A stretch of 64,000 bases of DNA from Cymbidium sinense (taxonomy: Eukaryota; Streptophyta; Magnoliopsida; Asparagales; Orchidaceae), in assembly GCA_021442155.1 (NCBI GenBank), contig CM038215.1:5914976-5978975 (forward strand). Reading direction: 5' to 3'. Below are positions 45,513 through 57,460 of this stretch, one piece after another (positions within the stretch are counted from its first letter, which is position 1; each line of letters opens with the position of its first letter). The translations under genes were made by a program, and so were the position numbers. The notes under the pieces were generated by a model, which was not told the origin of the DNA, searched no databases, and worked only from the letters and a program-made list of their open reading frames with translations.

Positions 45513-47289
45513 GTTTTTTGGGAAATTTGGAATTTTATTACCATAAAAAGAAAAAAAAACTCAATGTCCTTAAAAGTCATAAAGCTCTAAAATTCTTCTG
45601 AGATACAAGAAACTAAGAGCTAAACCCCATCTAAGTACATTAGAAATAGAAAAGAAAACAAGAAAATACAATGAAAAGCATAAGAGAAAAGACATGAGTA
45701 AGACTAAAACAAATCCTAAAATAGTAAAAGGATGAGTCAGTTCATGATTCCTTTGAGAAAGTAAGATAAGCAAGATCCATCAACAACACTTAGGTTAACG
45801 AGTATGACCATTCCCTCTATAAAGTTCCAACTGTAAAAGAAATTTTGCAAAACACTATAGGCAAAAGTCATAGCTAAAAGGATAAGGACAAAGAAGAAAA
45901 GGAGAGGCTAAGAATGAGAAGGCTCGGGCTCAATTAGGATCATCCCAAGGACAATAATACATTTGCATCCAAACTTCATAAAGAAGGGTTACAATCATAT
46001 GTAATGCTTCCAACTAGAGAGAAGAGGTGAGTAACATCAAAGCCATCATATATAGATATATAAGAAAACCACCAAGGCCGTGTAGAGTTCTAGATCACAC
46101 CATTAAAAAAAAAGCAACACCAAAGAACTAAGCAAAAAACCACAAAATGAAAACCACAATATACTAATAATAATAATTGAGAGAGGCTAAAATAAAGTCA
46201 AGAACACCAACAACCATTATAAAATACTCATCCAAGCTCCAAACTAGGAAAACTAAACCAAAATCAAGAGCACCATGCTAATTAGAGAAACAACCAACAA
46301 AACCAAGATAGAGCCCTCAAGCAAAAGTCCCAACAAGTAAAATACCAAGCCAAACCAGGGTGAGCAACCATAAATGACTAAACAGTCAAAATGAAACCAT
46401 CAATGAAGGAAACATAAGATGCAAAGCTTGAAAATCACTAAGACAAAATAGCCACAATAAAAGGGGGGCAAAGCCACCAACCACCAAAATGAAAAGTCCA
46501 ATCCAAAAGGATCAAAAAAATGTCGCCAAGATAAAAAATGCACCAAAGAATTGTCCAAGAGGAAGGAAAAGACCAACAAATAAAAAATCAACCAACCAAG
46601 ATTCCAAGGATAACTAAAAGTCCTCCAACCAAATTAGCTAAGTAAAACAGCCATAAGGCAACCACTAGAGAACAACCCATCATAAGTAACCAATAAAAGA
46701 AGCATCCCCAACAACCAAGGAAAAGTAGAAAACCAAAAAAGCACCATACAATAGAGGTCCAAAAGAAGCACTGCCACCATAGAAAGGCAATAGCATTAAC
46801 TAGATAGGACCAGCCGAAAAACCAAACTTCCCCAGCAATAAAGACTAATCCAACAAGAAGCATAATAACAACATAAAACCTGCTGCAAATAATGCACCCA
46901 ATAGAGAGAGAATAACCAAACACAAAACCAACAAAAAAGAAGGATCCAGCAACAAAGAATAGGAACTGAGGCAACCCCAAAAAGTAGCCATGAAACTCTC
47001 CAAAAGATGGCCCAAAGGCAACAACCAATAGTTCCCACTAGGAAGGCCACCCATTCAACCATAAAAAAAAAAAAAGTAATTTGAGTTCAAGAGGAGAGCC
47101 AACAAACCAACCAAAAAAAAAATAGAATAAAGCGAGTAGAAACCATCTCATCCACCAGCAACCAGAGTAACAAAGTGAGAAGACAATAGTCACCAAGTGA
47201 GAAAACCAAGCCAAGCTAGAAAGACAAGAACCACCAGCCAACCTAAAGTAAGAGGTCAAAAAACATAACCCCAGCCAAAAAAAGTGAAG
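45513..47289 (-). mobile_element. LINE B: heavily 5'-truncated copy, 3'UTR only
   Basis: Starts at the left with T6GGG and the end word AATTTTATTACCAT, matching the 3' ends at 18932 and 51909. The following stretch shares TCCTTAAAAG, AAAGCTCTAAAA and AGAGCTAAACCCC words with them. The whole 1.78 kb has the T/G-rich sense composition of the family's 3'UTR; Trp/Phe-rich minus-strand frames (for example 47028-46588) are composition artefacts. No RNase H or RT is included. The truncation point at about 47289 differs from those of LINE A and LINE C, so this is a separate insertion. Confidence 0.8.
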
Positions 47290-48153
47290 TTTAGGGTTTT
47301 GGTATGGTTTAGGTTGGGTTTAGGGTTTAGGGTGTTTTGGGTTGTAGTTTAGCTTTAGGGCTTAGTTTAGTGGCTCAGATTTTAGGGTTTAGTATTTGTG
47401 GTTTAGTAGTTTGTGGTTTAAGATTTAGTGGCTCAGTGGGGGTCAGGCTAGGGCCAGGTTTTTGTGTGGTTTGTTTGGGGGCCTAGTGGGGTTTTAAAAA
47501 GCCAGGGGCCTAGGGCCCAGGGTAGATGCCTTTGCCTCAGATTAGAGTGGAGTGGAAGGTAGGAGAATTTATCAGTGGTCAGGGAAATAAAATCAGTATT
47601 TAATATTTATCATGGTAAGTTTATTATTTATTTAGTTTAGTTTATATTTTTAGGTTTATGGTAGTTTAAAGTTTAGTTTAGGATTTATTTTAGTTTAGGT
47701 TTTATTATTTATTTTAATTTATTTATTTTTATTTATTTTAAAACAAAGGGTAGTTTATTTAATTTAGGGATTTTAGGGTTTAGTTTATTTAGTTTTATTT
47801 TAAGTTTATTTATTTATTTATTTAGTTTATTTTATTTAGTTTTTTTATTTAGTTTTAATTTATTTATTTTATTTTATTTTTATTTTTTTATTTAGGTTTA
47901 TTTATTTTAATTTTAATTTAATTTTATTTTTATTTTATTTTGGTTTAGGTTTTTTTTTTTTTTATTATTTTATTTTTTTTAGTTTATTTTTGGTTTAGTT
48001 TTTAGGTTGGTTAGTTTGGGTTTAGGAGGGTAGTTGGTAGTGGGAGTTTGTGGTTTGTGGTTTAGTGTGTTTAGGTTTGGGGTTATGGTTTAGGTTTAGG
48101 GTTTTAGGTTTATTTAGGTTTAGGTTTAGTTTTAGTTGTGGTTTTAGTTTTTT
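47290..48153 (+). repeat. Satellite with a C-containing variant patch
   Basis: TTTAGGG-like at first, then a patch (about 47370-47545) with unusual CTCAGTGG, GGGCCTAGGG and CAGGCTAGGG words. A T-rich part follows (47600-48000), then GGTTTAG repeats up to the GRP fragment. An anchor-like word is not clear here. No genes seen. Confidence 0.8.
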
Positions 48154-48491
48154 TCATAGAGAACAAATTCAAATTCAACATTTCTTTTTTCTTTTTAGAT
48201 TTCATCAACTAAGTAACAAACCAAGTTTTCGAAGACACAAGCCATGACATAGATAAAAAATGAGCATGCATAGAGAAAATCAAAAACCCTAAATAACTAG
48301 AACCATCTCTACTATAAAGATATACAAGGATCGAATCTTCGCTCTCAATTTCTCCCATTAGAACCACCTCCTCTGATAGCAAGATCCACCGCCACCTCCT
48401 ATCCCCCACCACATAACTCCTGGCTTCACCTCCATCGCTGATCTAGACTGAGCCCTTGATGGTGATGTTCCTCATCAGGTTTTGCCCATTC
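48154..48491 (-). pseudogene. GRP gene fragment 5, shortened by many small deletions
   Basis: The 3'UTR part (48154-48330) is well conserved, with the CATAGAGAACAAATTC edge. The Gly-rich tail and RRM end (48340-48491) are compressed to about half of their length in fragment 3 by numerous small losses. The RRM-end codons (AAACCTGATGAGGAACATC on minus) still identify the segment. No open frame remains through the tail. Confidence 0.8.
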
Positions 48492-50493
48492 TTAGTTTAG
48501 TTGGGGTTTATTTTTTTAATTTATTTATTTTATTTATTTAGTTTAGGTTTAGTTTAGTTTTGGGTTTAGGGTTTTAGGTTTTTGTGTTTAGGTTTTAGAG
48601 TTGGGTTTAGGGTTTAGGGGTTTAGGGTTTTGGTTTGGTTTTTAGGTTTAGTGGTTTTGGTTTTTTAAAGTTTTTTTAAATTAAGCAAACGAAAGTTTAT
48701 TTAATATATTTTAATTTATTTTATTTTTTATTTTATTTATTTTATTTTAATTTTTATTTAATTTATTTATTTATTTAGTTTTATTATTTTATTTTTAGTT
48801 TTAAGTTTAGTTTATTTTTAGTTGAGTTTTATTTTCATTTTATTTTAGGTTTATGTTTTATTTTTTATTTTATAGTTTAGGATTTTATTTTTTTTTAGGT
48901 TTAGTTTTAGGTTTTATTTTAGGTTTATTTTAGTTTATGTTTAGGTTTATTTTAGTTTATTTTATTTTATTTATTTAGTTTAGTTTAGTTTATTTCTTTA
49001 GTTTAGGTTTAGGTTTATTTTATTTTAGTTTATTTTATTTTAGTTTTATTTTATTTATTTTATTTTATTTTATTTCTTTAGTTTATTTTATTTATTTTAG
49101 TTTAGGTTTTATTTTTTTATTTTAGATTTTATTTTAGGTTTATTTTTTATTTTACATTTAGTTTTATTTTATTTTTTTTATTTAGTTTATATTATTTTTT
49201 AGTTTATTTATTTATTTTATTATTTTATTTTTTATTTTTATTTTTATTTATTTGTTAGTTTTCATTAGTTCATTATTTTTTATTTTTATTTTAGGTTTAG
49301 GTTTTTTTATTTTATTTATGTTTTATTTAGTTTAGCTTATTTTTAGATTTTGTGGTTAGCTTTTGGTTAGCTCAGTGGTAGGTTTTGGGTTAGTTTAGGG
49401 TCAGTGGTCTGTTTAGGGCCAGGTCAGAGTTGGCCTGGGCTCAGGCCTTTTCAGTAGTCTGTGGTTGTGGCTCAGGGCTCAGTGGTTTTACACCTTTAGG
49501 GCTCAGGCTGGCCTAGTTTGTTTTAGGTCAGGCCTAGGGTTGTTTAGGGCCTAGGGTGGCTCATTTTAAGTGATCAGCCTGATTTTGGCCTGGTTTTCAT
49601 TTCAGGGTGTCTTTGGGCTCAGTGGTGGGTTAGGGTTTAGGCTCAGTGGCCTAGGATTTTTAAAATTAAGCAAACCAGAGGTCTTGGTTTATTTAGTTTA
49701 TTTTATTTTATATTTATTTTATTTATTTATTTTAATTTATTAATATGTTTATTTATTTGAGTTTAGTTTTTTATATTTTAGGTTAGGTTTATGTTTATTT
49801 AGTTTAGTTTTATTTTATCTTTAGGTTTAGGTTTTATTTATTTTAGGTCATTAGGTTTATTATTTTTAGGTTTAGTATAGGTTTAATTTAGGTTTATTTT
49901 TATTTTTAGTTTAGGTTTATTTATTTTATTTATTTTATTTATTTAGGGTCAGGTTTAGTTTATTTTAGTTTAGTTTAGTTTATTTATTTTTTTAGGTTTG
50001 GTTTAGCAGGGTTTAGTTTATTTATTTAGTTTTATTTATTTAGTTTATTTTATTTTATTTTGGTTTATTTTATCTTATTTTACATTTAGTTTATATAGTT
50101 TTATTTATTTATTTTTTATTTATTTTATTTTATTTAGTTTTATTTTTTAGTTTATTTATGGTAGGTTCAGTTTATGTTTTAATTTATTTTATTTTTTTAT
50201 TTTATTTTGGTTTAGGTTTTTATTAATTTTATTTTAGGTTTATTTAGTTTAGTTTTAGCTTTTTATTTGGGTTTTTTAGTTTGGTTTAGGGTTTGGGTTT
50301 AGTTTAGTGTCAGGGTTTGTTTTTTTTTGGTTTTGGTTTGGGTTTAGGTTTAGGGTTTGTGGTCAGGTTTTAGGTTTAGGATTTAAGGTTTTGGGTTTAG
50401 GGTTTTTGTTTTTTTAGTTTAGGGTTATGGGTTTTAGTTTTAGGTTTAGCGTGTTTTTTTAGTTTAGGGTTTGTGGTTTTGGAATTTTTTTTT
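48492..50493 (+). repeat. Satellite, two degenerate units with a C-containing patch
   Basis: Anchors AAATTAAGCAAAC near 48676 and AAATTAAGCAAACCAGAGG near 49663. Each is followed by a T-rich part dominated by TTTATTTTA. At 49340-49670 there is a long patch where T is often replaced by C (GGCCTGGGCTCAGG, GGGCCTAGGGTGGCTCA). Otherwise the layout follows the standard unit. No genes seen. Confidence 0.8.
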
Positions 50494-50911
50494 AAACAGA
50501 GAATAAATTTAGATTCAACATTTCTTCTATTTGATTTCATCGACCAAGTAACACACCTAGTTTTCTTGGACACAAGCGATGACATAGATTAGAATGAGCA
50601 CACAATAGAAAATCAAAACCCTAGATAACTGCCTCTATCAAGGCGCATAAGAGATCGGATGGGCCATTCTTCGCTTTATGTTCCCATTGAACTACCCCCT
50701 CTCTCGAAGATCCACCATCCCATCTCTCTCCTCTCCCCACCACATGTAACCTCAGCTCCTCCTGCCTCCATAACCACCACTGCTCCTCACCACCTCCATA
50801 TCCACCACACCTCCAAATCCACCAACACTATGATAACCACCTCCTCCACCTCCACCATCTAGACTAAGCCTAGTTGATATGATGTTCCTCCCTCAAGGTT
50901 CTACCCATTCT
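50494..50911 (-). pseudogene. GRP gene fragment 6
   Basis: Edge TTTAAACAGAGAATAAATTT, then the common 3'UTR with ACACAAGCGATGACATAGAT (about 50570-50589), the Gly-rich tail and the RRM end up to CTACCCATTC at 50910. As in fragment 5, the tail has lost many short pieces. The tail on + is CCA/CTC-rich, so a Pro/Thr/Ser-rich + frame appears (50659-50862), but it is only the complement of Gly codons. Confidence 0.8.
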
Positions 50912-51908
50912 TAGGGTTTAGTTAGGTTTATTAGGTTTTAGGTTTTATTTTTATTTATATTATTTAGTTAAGTTGGTTTGGGTTTAATTTGGGGTTTAGG
51001 GTTTAGGGTTTGTGTTTAGGTTTAGGTTTGTGGTTTAGGTTTAGGGTTTAGGTTATTTTTTTTATGTTTATTTTTGTTTAGGTTTAGGGTTTTAGGGTTT
51101 AGGATTTATGGTTTATGGTTTTTTTTTTTTAAAAATTAAGTAAACTAGTTTGGTTTATTTAGTTTATTTAGTTTATTTTATTTATTATTTTATTTTTATT
51201 TTTTATTTTTTTTATTATTTTATTTTATTTAGTTTTATTTATTTATTTTGGTTTATTTATTTCATTTTAGGTTTTATTTAGTTATTTTAGGTTTTAGGTT
51301 TAGTTTATTTTTAGTTGAGTTTTATTTTATTTTATTTTAGGTTTAGGTTTTATTTATTTTGTTAGGTAGGTTTTTATATTATTTTTAGGTTTTTATTTTA
51401 GGTTTTATTTTAGTTTAGGTTTATTTTAGTTTATTTTATTTAATGGTTTGGGTTTATGTTTAGGTTTATTTATTTTTTAGTAGTTTATTTTATTTATTTA
51501 GTTTAGTTCATTTTAATTTAGGTTTATTTTATTTTATTTTGTTTCTTATTTTTTTAGGTTTTTTTTAGTTTAGGGTTTTATTTTATTTTATTTATTTTAG
51601 GTTCCATTTTTAGGTTTATTTTTTTAGGTTTTTTATTTATTTTATTTTATTTTATTTTAAGTTTATTTATTTTTTATTTTATTTAGTTTTATTTTATTTT
51701 ATTTTTAGGTTTATTTTATTTTTTAGTTTAGTTTAGGTTTTTATTTATTTATTAGTTTTATTTTTTATTTTATTTTATTTTTAGGTTTAGGTTTGTTTAG
51801 TTTTAGGTTTTATTTTATTTTATTTTACTTATTTATTTAGGTTTATTTTTTTTATTTATTTTATTTTAGGTTTATTTAGTTTAGGTTTAGGTTTTTTAGG
51901 GTTTAGGG
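50912..51908 (+). repeat. Satellite unit interrupted by LINE C
   Basis: TTTAGGG-like part (50912-51120), anchor AAATTAAGTAAACTAG near 51132, T-rich part, then TTTTTTAGGGTTTAGGG where the LINE poly(A) edge begins. Same layout as the interval 17603-18931 before LINE A. Confidence 0.85.
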
Positions 51909-52985
51909 TTTTTTTCAAAAAAGGAAAAATTTTATTGCCACAAGAAAAGGATTAGAAAGTCCTTAAAAGGGATAAATCTCCAAAACTAATGCTCAAAGAG
52001 CTACAATAAAGCCTAAAGAGATAAATCCCCTAATACAAGAGAAAAAGAAAAGCAAAAGGAAAAGAGAGAAAACTCAGCAATAACACTAAAACCCTCTGAG
52101 TAGATCACAAACCACCTGTAAGAACCAAGATCTGAAAAAAAAAAAACCTGCAAGAAACTTAAGTAGAGATAATCTAAGAGAAAAGATGAAAAAATGTAAG
52201 AACATAGAGAGAGAAAAGAAATAAAATCCATGGACAAGGCTCAGGCTTAGTCACAATCAACTAAAGGAACAACAAAATTTGTGAGCATCCAAACTCCAAA
52301 AGAAGGGTTACAATCACAAATAATGCTACCAGCAAAAAGAAAATGAAGAAAACATTCCAGCCATCACACCCAAACATACCTCGACTAAGGAGCTAACCCA
52401 TAACCAATAACTACCAAAATTCTAATACCTACCATCAAACCACCAACACAAAGAAATAGCAGGAGCAACAACAACCCAAAAGAAAAAATAGCCACCAGCA
52501 ACTAGCCAAAGCAAGGGTAAAACAACAACCACAATAAGTAGCCCACCAATGTAGCCACCAGCCAAAAGGACCACAACAACCACCATCCAAACCAAGCAGC
52601 AACAAAGCCACCAAAATCGGAAGGGAAAGAAAAGCCATAAAGGACCAACCAAACTAAACTATAGCAGAGCCACAAAAACCATAAAGGGAAGGAAAAGTCA
52701 GAGCCAAAACCTAAATAACCCAACCAACTCAAAGAAACTAGAGGGAAGCAACACAACAAAAAAAATGGCAAATAAGCCATAAAAAAAGCCAACAAAGCCA
52801 AAGAAAGCCAACCACTTGAAAGAAAATCCAAACAAGCCAAAGCAATACCCAAAGTAGAGACAAGGCACCACCACCCAAGTTCCAGACAAAGGCCAACAAA
52901 ACAACCAGCCAAACCACCTAAAGGAAAATCAAACACTAAAGAAAAATAAAAAAATCTAAAAGAATCTAACATATGGCACCAAATT
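51909..52985 (-). other. LINE C 3'UTR, T/G-rich on the sense strand
   Basis: Counterpart of 18932-20936 and 45513-47289 but only about 1.1 kb long. Shared words near the 3' end include AATGCTCAAAGAGCTACAAT and AAAGAGATAAA.CCCCTAA on +. Large Trp/Leu/Phe-rich minus frames (for example 52972-52502) arise from TGG/TTG composition and show no domain. Confidence 0.65.
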
Positions 52986-53009
52986 TATCTAAATTAGACA
53001 AACCTCTTA

Positions 53010-53520
53010 AATGCTTAGAATATTATCATTGGTAAACAAAGTAAAGTCTGAGATCACCCCAAACTAGCTAAAAAATCAACACAAGAGTTACCTTCTCTTA
53101 AAATATGTGTAATTTTAAAAGAAAGTTTAGGATAATAGCTTTAATATTTTAATTAAATAGAAAAGCCCAACATTACCCTTATGGTTAGAATTGATCCTAG
53201 CAACAACCATCTTAGCATCGATTCCAACCAAATAGCCTAAAATTTCTCTAAACAAAGCTTAAGAGCATAAAAAATAGCCATCAATTCAACAAAAATAACG
53301 ATTTAGTAGAAAGAGGAGTGGAAAATGCGAAGATAATATTCTCATGATTGTTTCTAAAAATACCACCACAACCCGACTTGTTATGTGCAATAGATCCATT
53401 AGTATTAATTTTAATGTAAAAATAAAAAGGCTTAATCTAATTAATAATTTTAAATTTAGGAGACAAGTCACAATATGGAAAATGGATACCCAATTTAGAG
53501 GCAACAAACTTACACCCTCT
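53010..53520 (-). pseudogene. LINE C RNase H remnant
   Basis: The minus strand near 53410-53330 reads, across frames, as INTNGSIAHNKSGCGGIFRN, aligning with VNTDGS...GCGGIHRN of LINE A; the first catalytic Asp codon is Asn here. Downstream coding is frameshifted. Identity is supported by position and by this motif. Confidence 0.65.
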
Positions 53521-53639
53521 AAAATTAGTACTACTGAGAAGAACAGCCTTATGTAAAGAAAAAAATCTTTTCTTTAGTCCTAGCAATAATCCTCTTATGG
53601 TTCATAGGCACATCACGATGTTTAGCATCATTTCTATCA

Positions 53640-54540
53640 AGCCAAATAAACCAAATCAAAGTAATAGCCACCACAATTTTGATATGCCCTTTAACCGTAT
53701 TAAGAAAATAAGAATCCAGATGTTGCATTAACTTTAAATTGCCATTAAAATAACTTAAATTAAATAAATCCTCATACCAACCCCAAACTTTAGAGGCAAT
53801 GGCACCATTAACAAAAAAACATGATTAACATTCTCAATATGAAAACAACACATGCATTTGGAAGGTAGATAATAACCTTTGTCCCAAAGTAAAGAGTCAA
53901 TAACAATATAATCCCTTAAAATTCTCCACAAGAATAGAGTAAGAAGTAGGAATAATATTATTCCAAATTTAAAGAAAATAGGAGAAGTGGATTTTAACTT
54001 TAAGATAATGCCAAGTATCTTTAAAAGAAAATTCTCCATTACTAGAAAATTTAAAAAGAATTTGATCCAAAAAATTACCATCAATAGAATATTAATGATG
54101 TTATTACTAATGAAATAGAATCAACTCATTTTAAAGAGAGAAATTCCATCCCCCATTATAAATAAAATGACTAACTTTCAAAGAAGAAGTAGAATTGGTA
54201 TTAAGCAAAGAATCAATGGAAAAGTCCCCTATCCACTTATCTTGCCAAAAGAAGGAAGACCAATTATTAATACCCCAAAAATTGAGAGGTTCCACTTTCC
54301 ACTTAATATCACAGAGCCATTTTCAAACAATAGAATCACCATGTTTATAATTGAAAATCAAAGGATGCTTACCTTGTAATATTTTAAATTCATAAAAATT
54401 TTCATTTTTTCTAAAATTCCACCAAATTTTATAAGAAAAAAACATTGGTGGAGTCCATCAAAGATCAAGGCCACCTTCATAAATAGTAATATATTGGACC
54501 AAGAAGTCCAATGAAGACTTTGGTCAATTAAGAGCCCCAA
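53640..54540 (-). pseudogene. LINE C zinc-binding region
   Basis: The frame 54084-53755 includes DYIVIDSLLWDKGYYLPSK followed by CMCCFHIENVNHVF, aligning with the KCYCYFHIENVNHVF stretch of LINE A (zf-RVT-like Cys/His cluster). Farther upstream (54540-54358) LHWTSWSNILL matches the MHWTSWNKCCG frame of LINE A at 22543-22283. This shows the two elements are close relatives. Confidence 0.7.
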
Positions 54541-54879
54541 AAAAATTTATTAAAAGTATTTTAATCAGATAAGAACAAGAGAAGTAGAACAATATTAAGC
54601 AATAAAAAAAGGAAGAGAATAAAGAATACTTTTAATAATAAGTTAATCTACCAAAAGATAAAATAATGAAATTAATGGTAGAAATTTTATTTTGAATATT
54701 ATGAATTACCTCATCAAAGAGATGGGATCTTATGACCACAATATAAAAAGCCTAAATATTTAATAAGAAGATTTTGAGAAAAAACTAGTGATATCTATTT
54801 TAATTCTATGAATAAATAGAAGTATAAGTGACAAAATAACTTTTATGAGTACTAATCAAAAGGCCACTTTTCAAATTTA

Positions 54880-55520
54880 TTTAAAACCAAGCTTTTTTAA
54901 CATAATGTAATAACCATTACAAAATATTATGAAATCATTAGAAAGCTTTAAATGAGAGATAGAAACCAAAGATTCAAATACATACTTAATTAAGGAAACC
55001 AAACATTTAATTATATTGTTAACCAAAGAAACAAAATGATTAGAAAAACTAAATAAAGAATTCTATTAAGAAAATCCCAAGAAATGTTATTATAATTTTG
55101 TGATGTGCTTAAAAAAGTAAATTGCCACCTCTAACTTTCAAATCATGAATCAATTCTGAATAAGCAATTTTAAAATAGTTCTATCTTTCACAAAGCCCTT
55201 TATTAGAGAGATAATCTTAGAAAACATACTAAGCCTATCAAAATTTTAGAAATCAATTGAAAATGGTACAAAAGACTAGTATATTAAAGTCATTCCAAAA
55301 GTCAAGAGTATCTTCTTAGAAATAAGAACAATAGAAATGCTAGTAAAATATTTAGAATAGAATTCTTGAAAAATCCTCAACAACATTAATAAGATCAACT
55401 TTAATAATGAAACAAGTTTTTTGAAAGAATAAAGTAGTGTCACTATCCGACCCTACAATAAAATCATCATTTATACCATTAAGAATATTAAAAATTTCCT
55501 CATCATAAAGTAACCAATCA
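54880..55520 (-). pseudogene. LINE C reverse transcriptase remnant
   Basis: Broken frames align piecewise with the RT of LINE A. The motif-C region reads HLKLSNDFIIFCN (Asn codon at 54937-54939) opposite HLFANDFFIFCN in LINE A and FADD in active elements. Motifs before it are heavily frameshifted. Confidence 0.65.
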
Positions 55521-56280
55521 CTCATTATCCTTTATACATAAAAGATGATAGGGATTGAACTCAAGTGATAATTTTATTTAAAGATTTTTAAAATATAAGA
55601 GTAGAAGAAAATATATCCTCTTTTGAGAAGAACTATCAAAGTTATTTTATTAATGCTAAAGAACTCTCCTTTACCAAAGCATGAAAATATTTAGTGTTTC
55701 TTTCTCCTTCAAAAAAGTAGCTGGGGCAACTTTATCCAATAAGTATTCTCCATATTCCAAAACTTAATGATTATCTTTAGCTTCAAGTAAGATTATAACA
55801 AAAGAAGAATCAATAATAACAAGTTCTTCCAAATCTTTCACTTGTTCCATATTCTGATATTATCAAAAGATTTTAAAAACCTTCATTCCACTAAGAATTC
55901 AAGCCTTTCAAGCTTAAGCAAAACCTCATCATACCAAATGAAAAAAATCATCAAGAGAAAGAAGCAAACTAATTATAAGCATTAACATAAAGAAAAATTT
56001 TATCAACCACATATTTTGAAAACAAAATTTTTTAATGATATTATGAAAATCTTTAATAAATAAAAAAGAGAGAATGATCCAGAAGTTATACCAAGATGCT
56101 CCACCAAATTAATTTGAAATACTAAAAGGCATGATCCAAACATGCATTATAGAAGAAAAAAATAAGAGGTTCAAGAATAACCAAGAAACCAACATTATAA
56201 ATTCTACAAAGATTCATAATTCTATTCCTAATAACAAGAGTACCAATGCCCCTCACATTCCAAATAAGAAAGTTAAACAT
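55520..56280 (-). pseudogene. LINE C ORF2 start: apurinic endonuclease domain, partial
   Basis: ORF2 begins with ATG at 56280 and reads MFNFLIWNVRGIG, then RNRIMNLCRIYNVGFLVILEPLI, the hallmark N-terminus of the plant LINE endonuclease (NVRG strand and the catalytic-Glu LEP motif). Further downstream the frame is broken and later endonuclease motifs were not recovered. The start was chosen because family ORF2 proteins open just before the F.WN.RG motif. Confidence 0.8.
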
Positions 56281-56284
56281 TAAT

Positions 56285-57254
56285 TTTATTAGGCAAAGAA
56301 GATGAAGAAGATCAGTAGATCTAGAAACTTTAGAGGATAATTTTAAAACTATTTTTCATTTTCACAAAATAGTTTGAAAACTGGTCTCATTCTCCATTGA
56401 TTCATCATCAAAAAGTTTTATCATCATTATTAACAATAGATTTAGAGAAGATCTCATTTGACAAGAAGACAAATCCTTTTATCCATTAAAGGAGAATTAT
56501 CACTAAGCAAAGTACCATCCAAAATAATAGTTAAAGAAGGGTAGAAACAGATTTATTAAGCAAACAAACACTTGGCTACACATTATCAAGAAGCTCCATA
56601 CCATCATTCTTGCCCAAATTCAAAGATGATAAAACAAGATTTTATTAGGTGAAATGACAGAACCATTTTCTAGATTTTCAGCAACACAAATCTCCTAGAA
56701 ACTAAAAGAAAAAAAAAAAAATCATCCACTTGCAAATTTTAGAATAACAAAAATAATAGTAAACCCGATTACTCCAAAATAGTTTCAAGCATTTTAATAA
56801 GCTTATCACTACCACTTACATTGGGAACAACATTAGAAACATTAGGAACAACATTAGAAACATCAATATATCATTCATAGCACCATTATCCTTTCATTTA
56901 AAGCAATTTTATCACTTTTAAATCTCCAATTTTTCCAAAGAACCTTAGGATCTTTAACCACTTTCTTCCCAAGATGTGGATGAGTAAAAAACTTTCTAAG
57001 ACATCATGGCCATAAGTTTTGCAATGATTGTAAAAGCTCTAGTTTTTCAATTTCCAAATCAAAGCACATAATAGAACATTTGAAGGTCATATGAACCAGG
57101 TTTAAAGAAATATCAAAGAAGTTGAAGAATCCTTACCAGATAAGGCATCTTTGAAGGATTTTGAGGAAAAAGGTTTAGCTATACCCAAAGAATTGGAAGC
57201 CTGTGCTGGAGAAGTTGGAGCATTTAGTTTTCCCCAAGTATTCATAGAAACCAT
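56285..57254 (-). pseudogene. LINE C ORF1 (nucleic-acid-binding protein), broken
   Basis: From the ATG at 57254 the frame reads MVSMNTWGKLNAP, a Ser/Pro-rich stretch, then KPFSSKSFKDALSG, typical of plant L1 ORF1 N-termini, and is stopped soon after. About 57030-56960 holds a decayed zinc knuckle reading YNHCKTYGHDVLES where the family has a C..C...GH....C pattern; the first and last Cys codons are changed (Cys to Tyr, Cys to Ser). Middle parts are not readable. Confidence 0.7.
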
Positions 57255-57460
57255 TGCTATGGAAAATGGTGCCACTTAAGAACTAAACAAGGATCAGCTA
57301 AAGGCCGAAGCCAAACCAGAAGAAACTTTTGGAAAACCAGCTCAAAAATGATGAGAAAGAGAGCAAAAAGAAAAAGGATTCAAGAATTTCCAGAGCTCGA
57401 GATGGGAAGGGGTGCTAAGAAAGGCTTAGAGCTTTTGGTTTGGGGGGAGGAGGGCTAACT

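Larger units (their letters stand above)
51909..57460 (-). mobile_element. LINE C: near full-length L1-type retrotransposon, decayed
   Basis: The left edge has T7 and the family end word ATTTTATTGCCAC. The right edge (sense 5' end) begins with a pyrimidine-rich leader (57460-57280) that includes AGCTCTAAGCC. Sense order is 5'UTR, ORF1 (start at 57254), ORF2 from 56280 with the endonuclease N-terminus, RT, zinc-binding region, RNase H (about 53520-53010) and a T/G-rich 3'UTR (about 52980-51909). At about 5.55 kb it is the only copy here containing every module. All frames are broken by stops and indels, and it appears more decayed than LINE A in RT and RNase H. Confidence 0.85.

Noticed and set aside
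46588..47028. 146-residue hydrophobic minus-strand frame
   Set aside because: LINE B 3'UTR composition artefact.
52502..52972. 156-residue Trp/Phe/Leu-rich minus-strand frame
   Set aside because: Same reason: T/G-rich LINE C 3'UTR, no domain, and not conserved in the other LINE copies.
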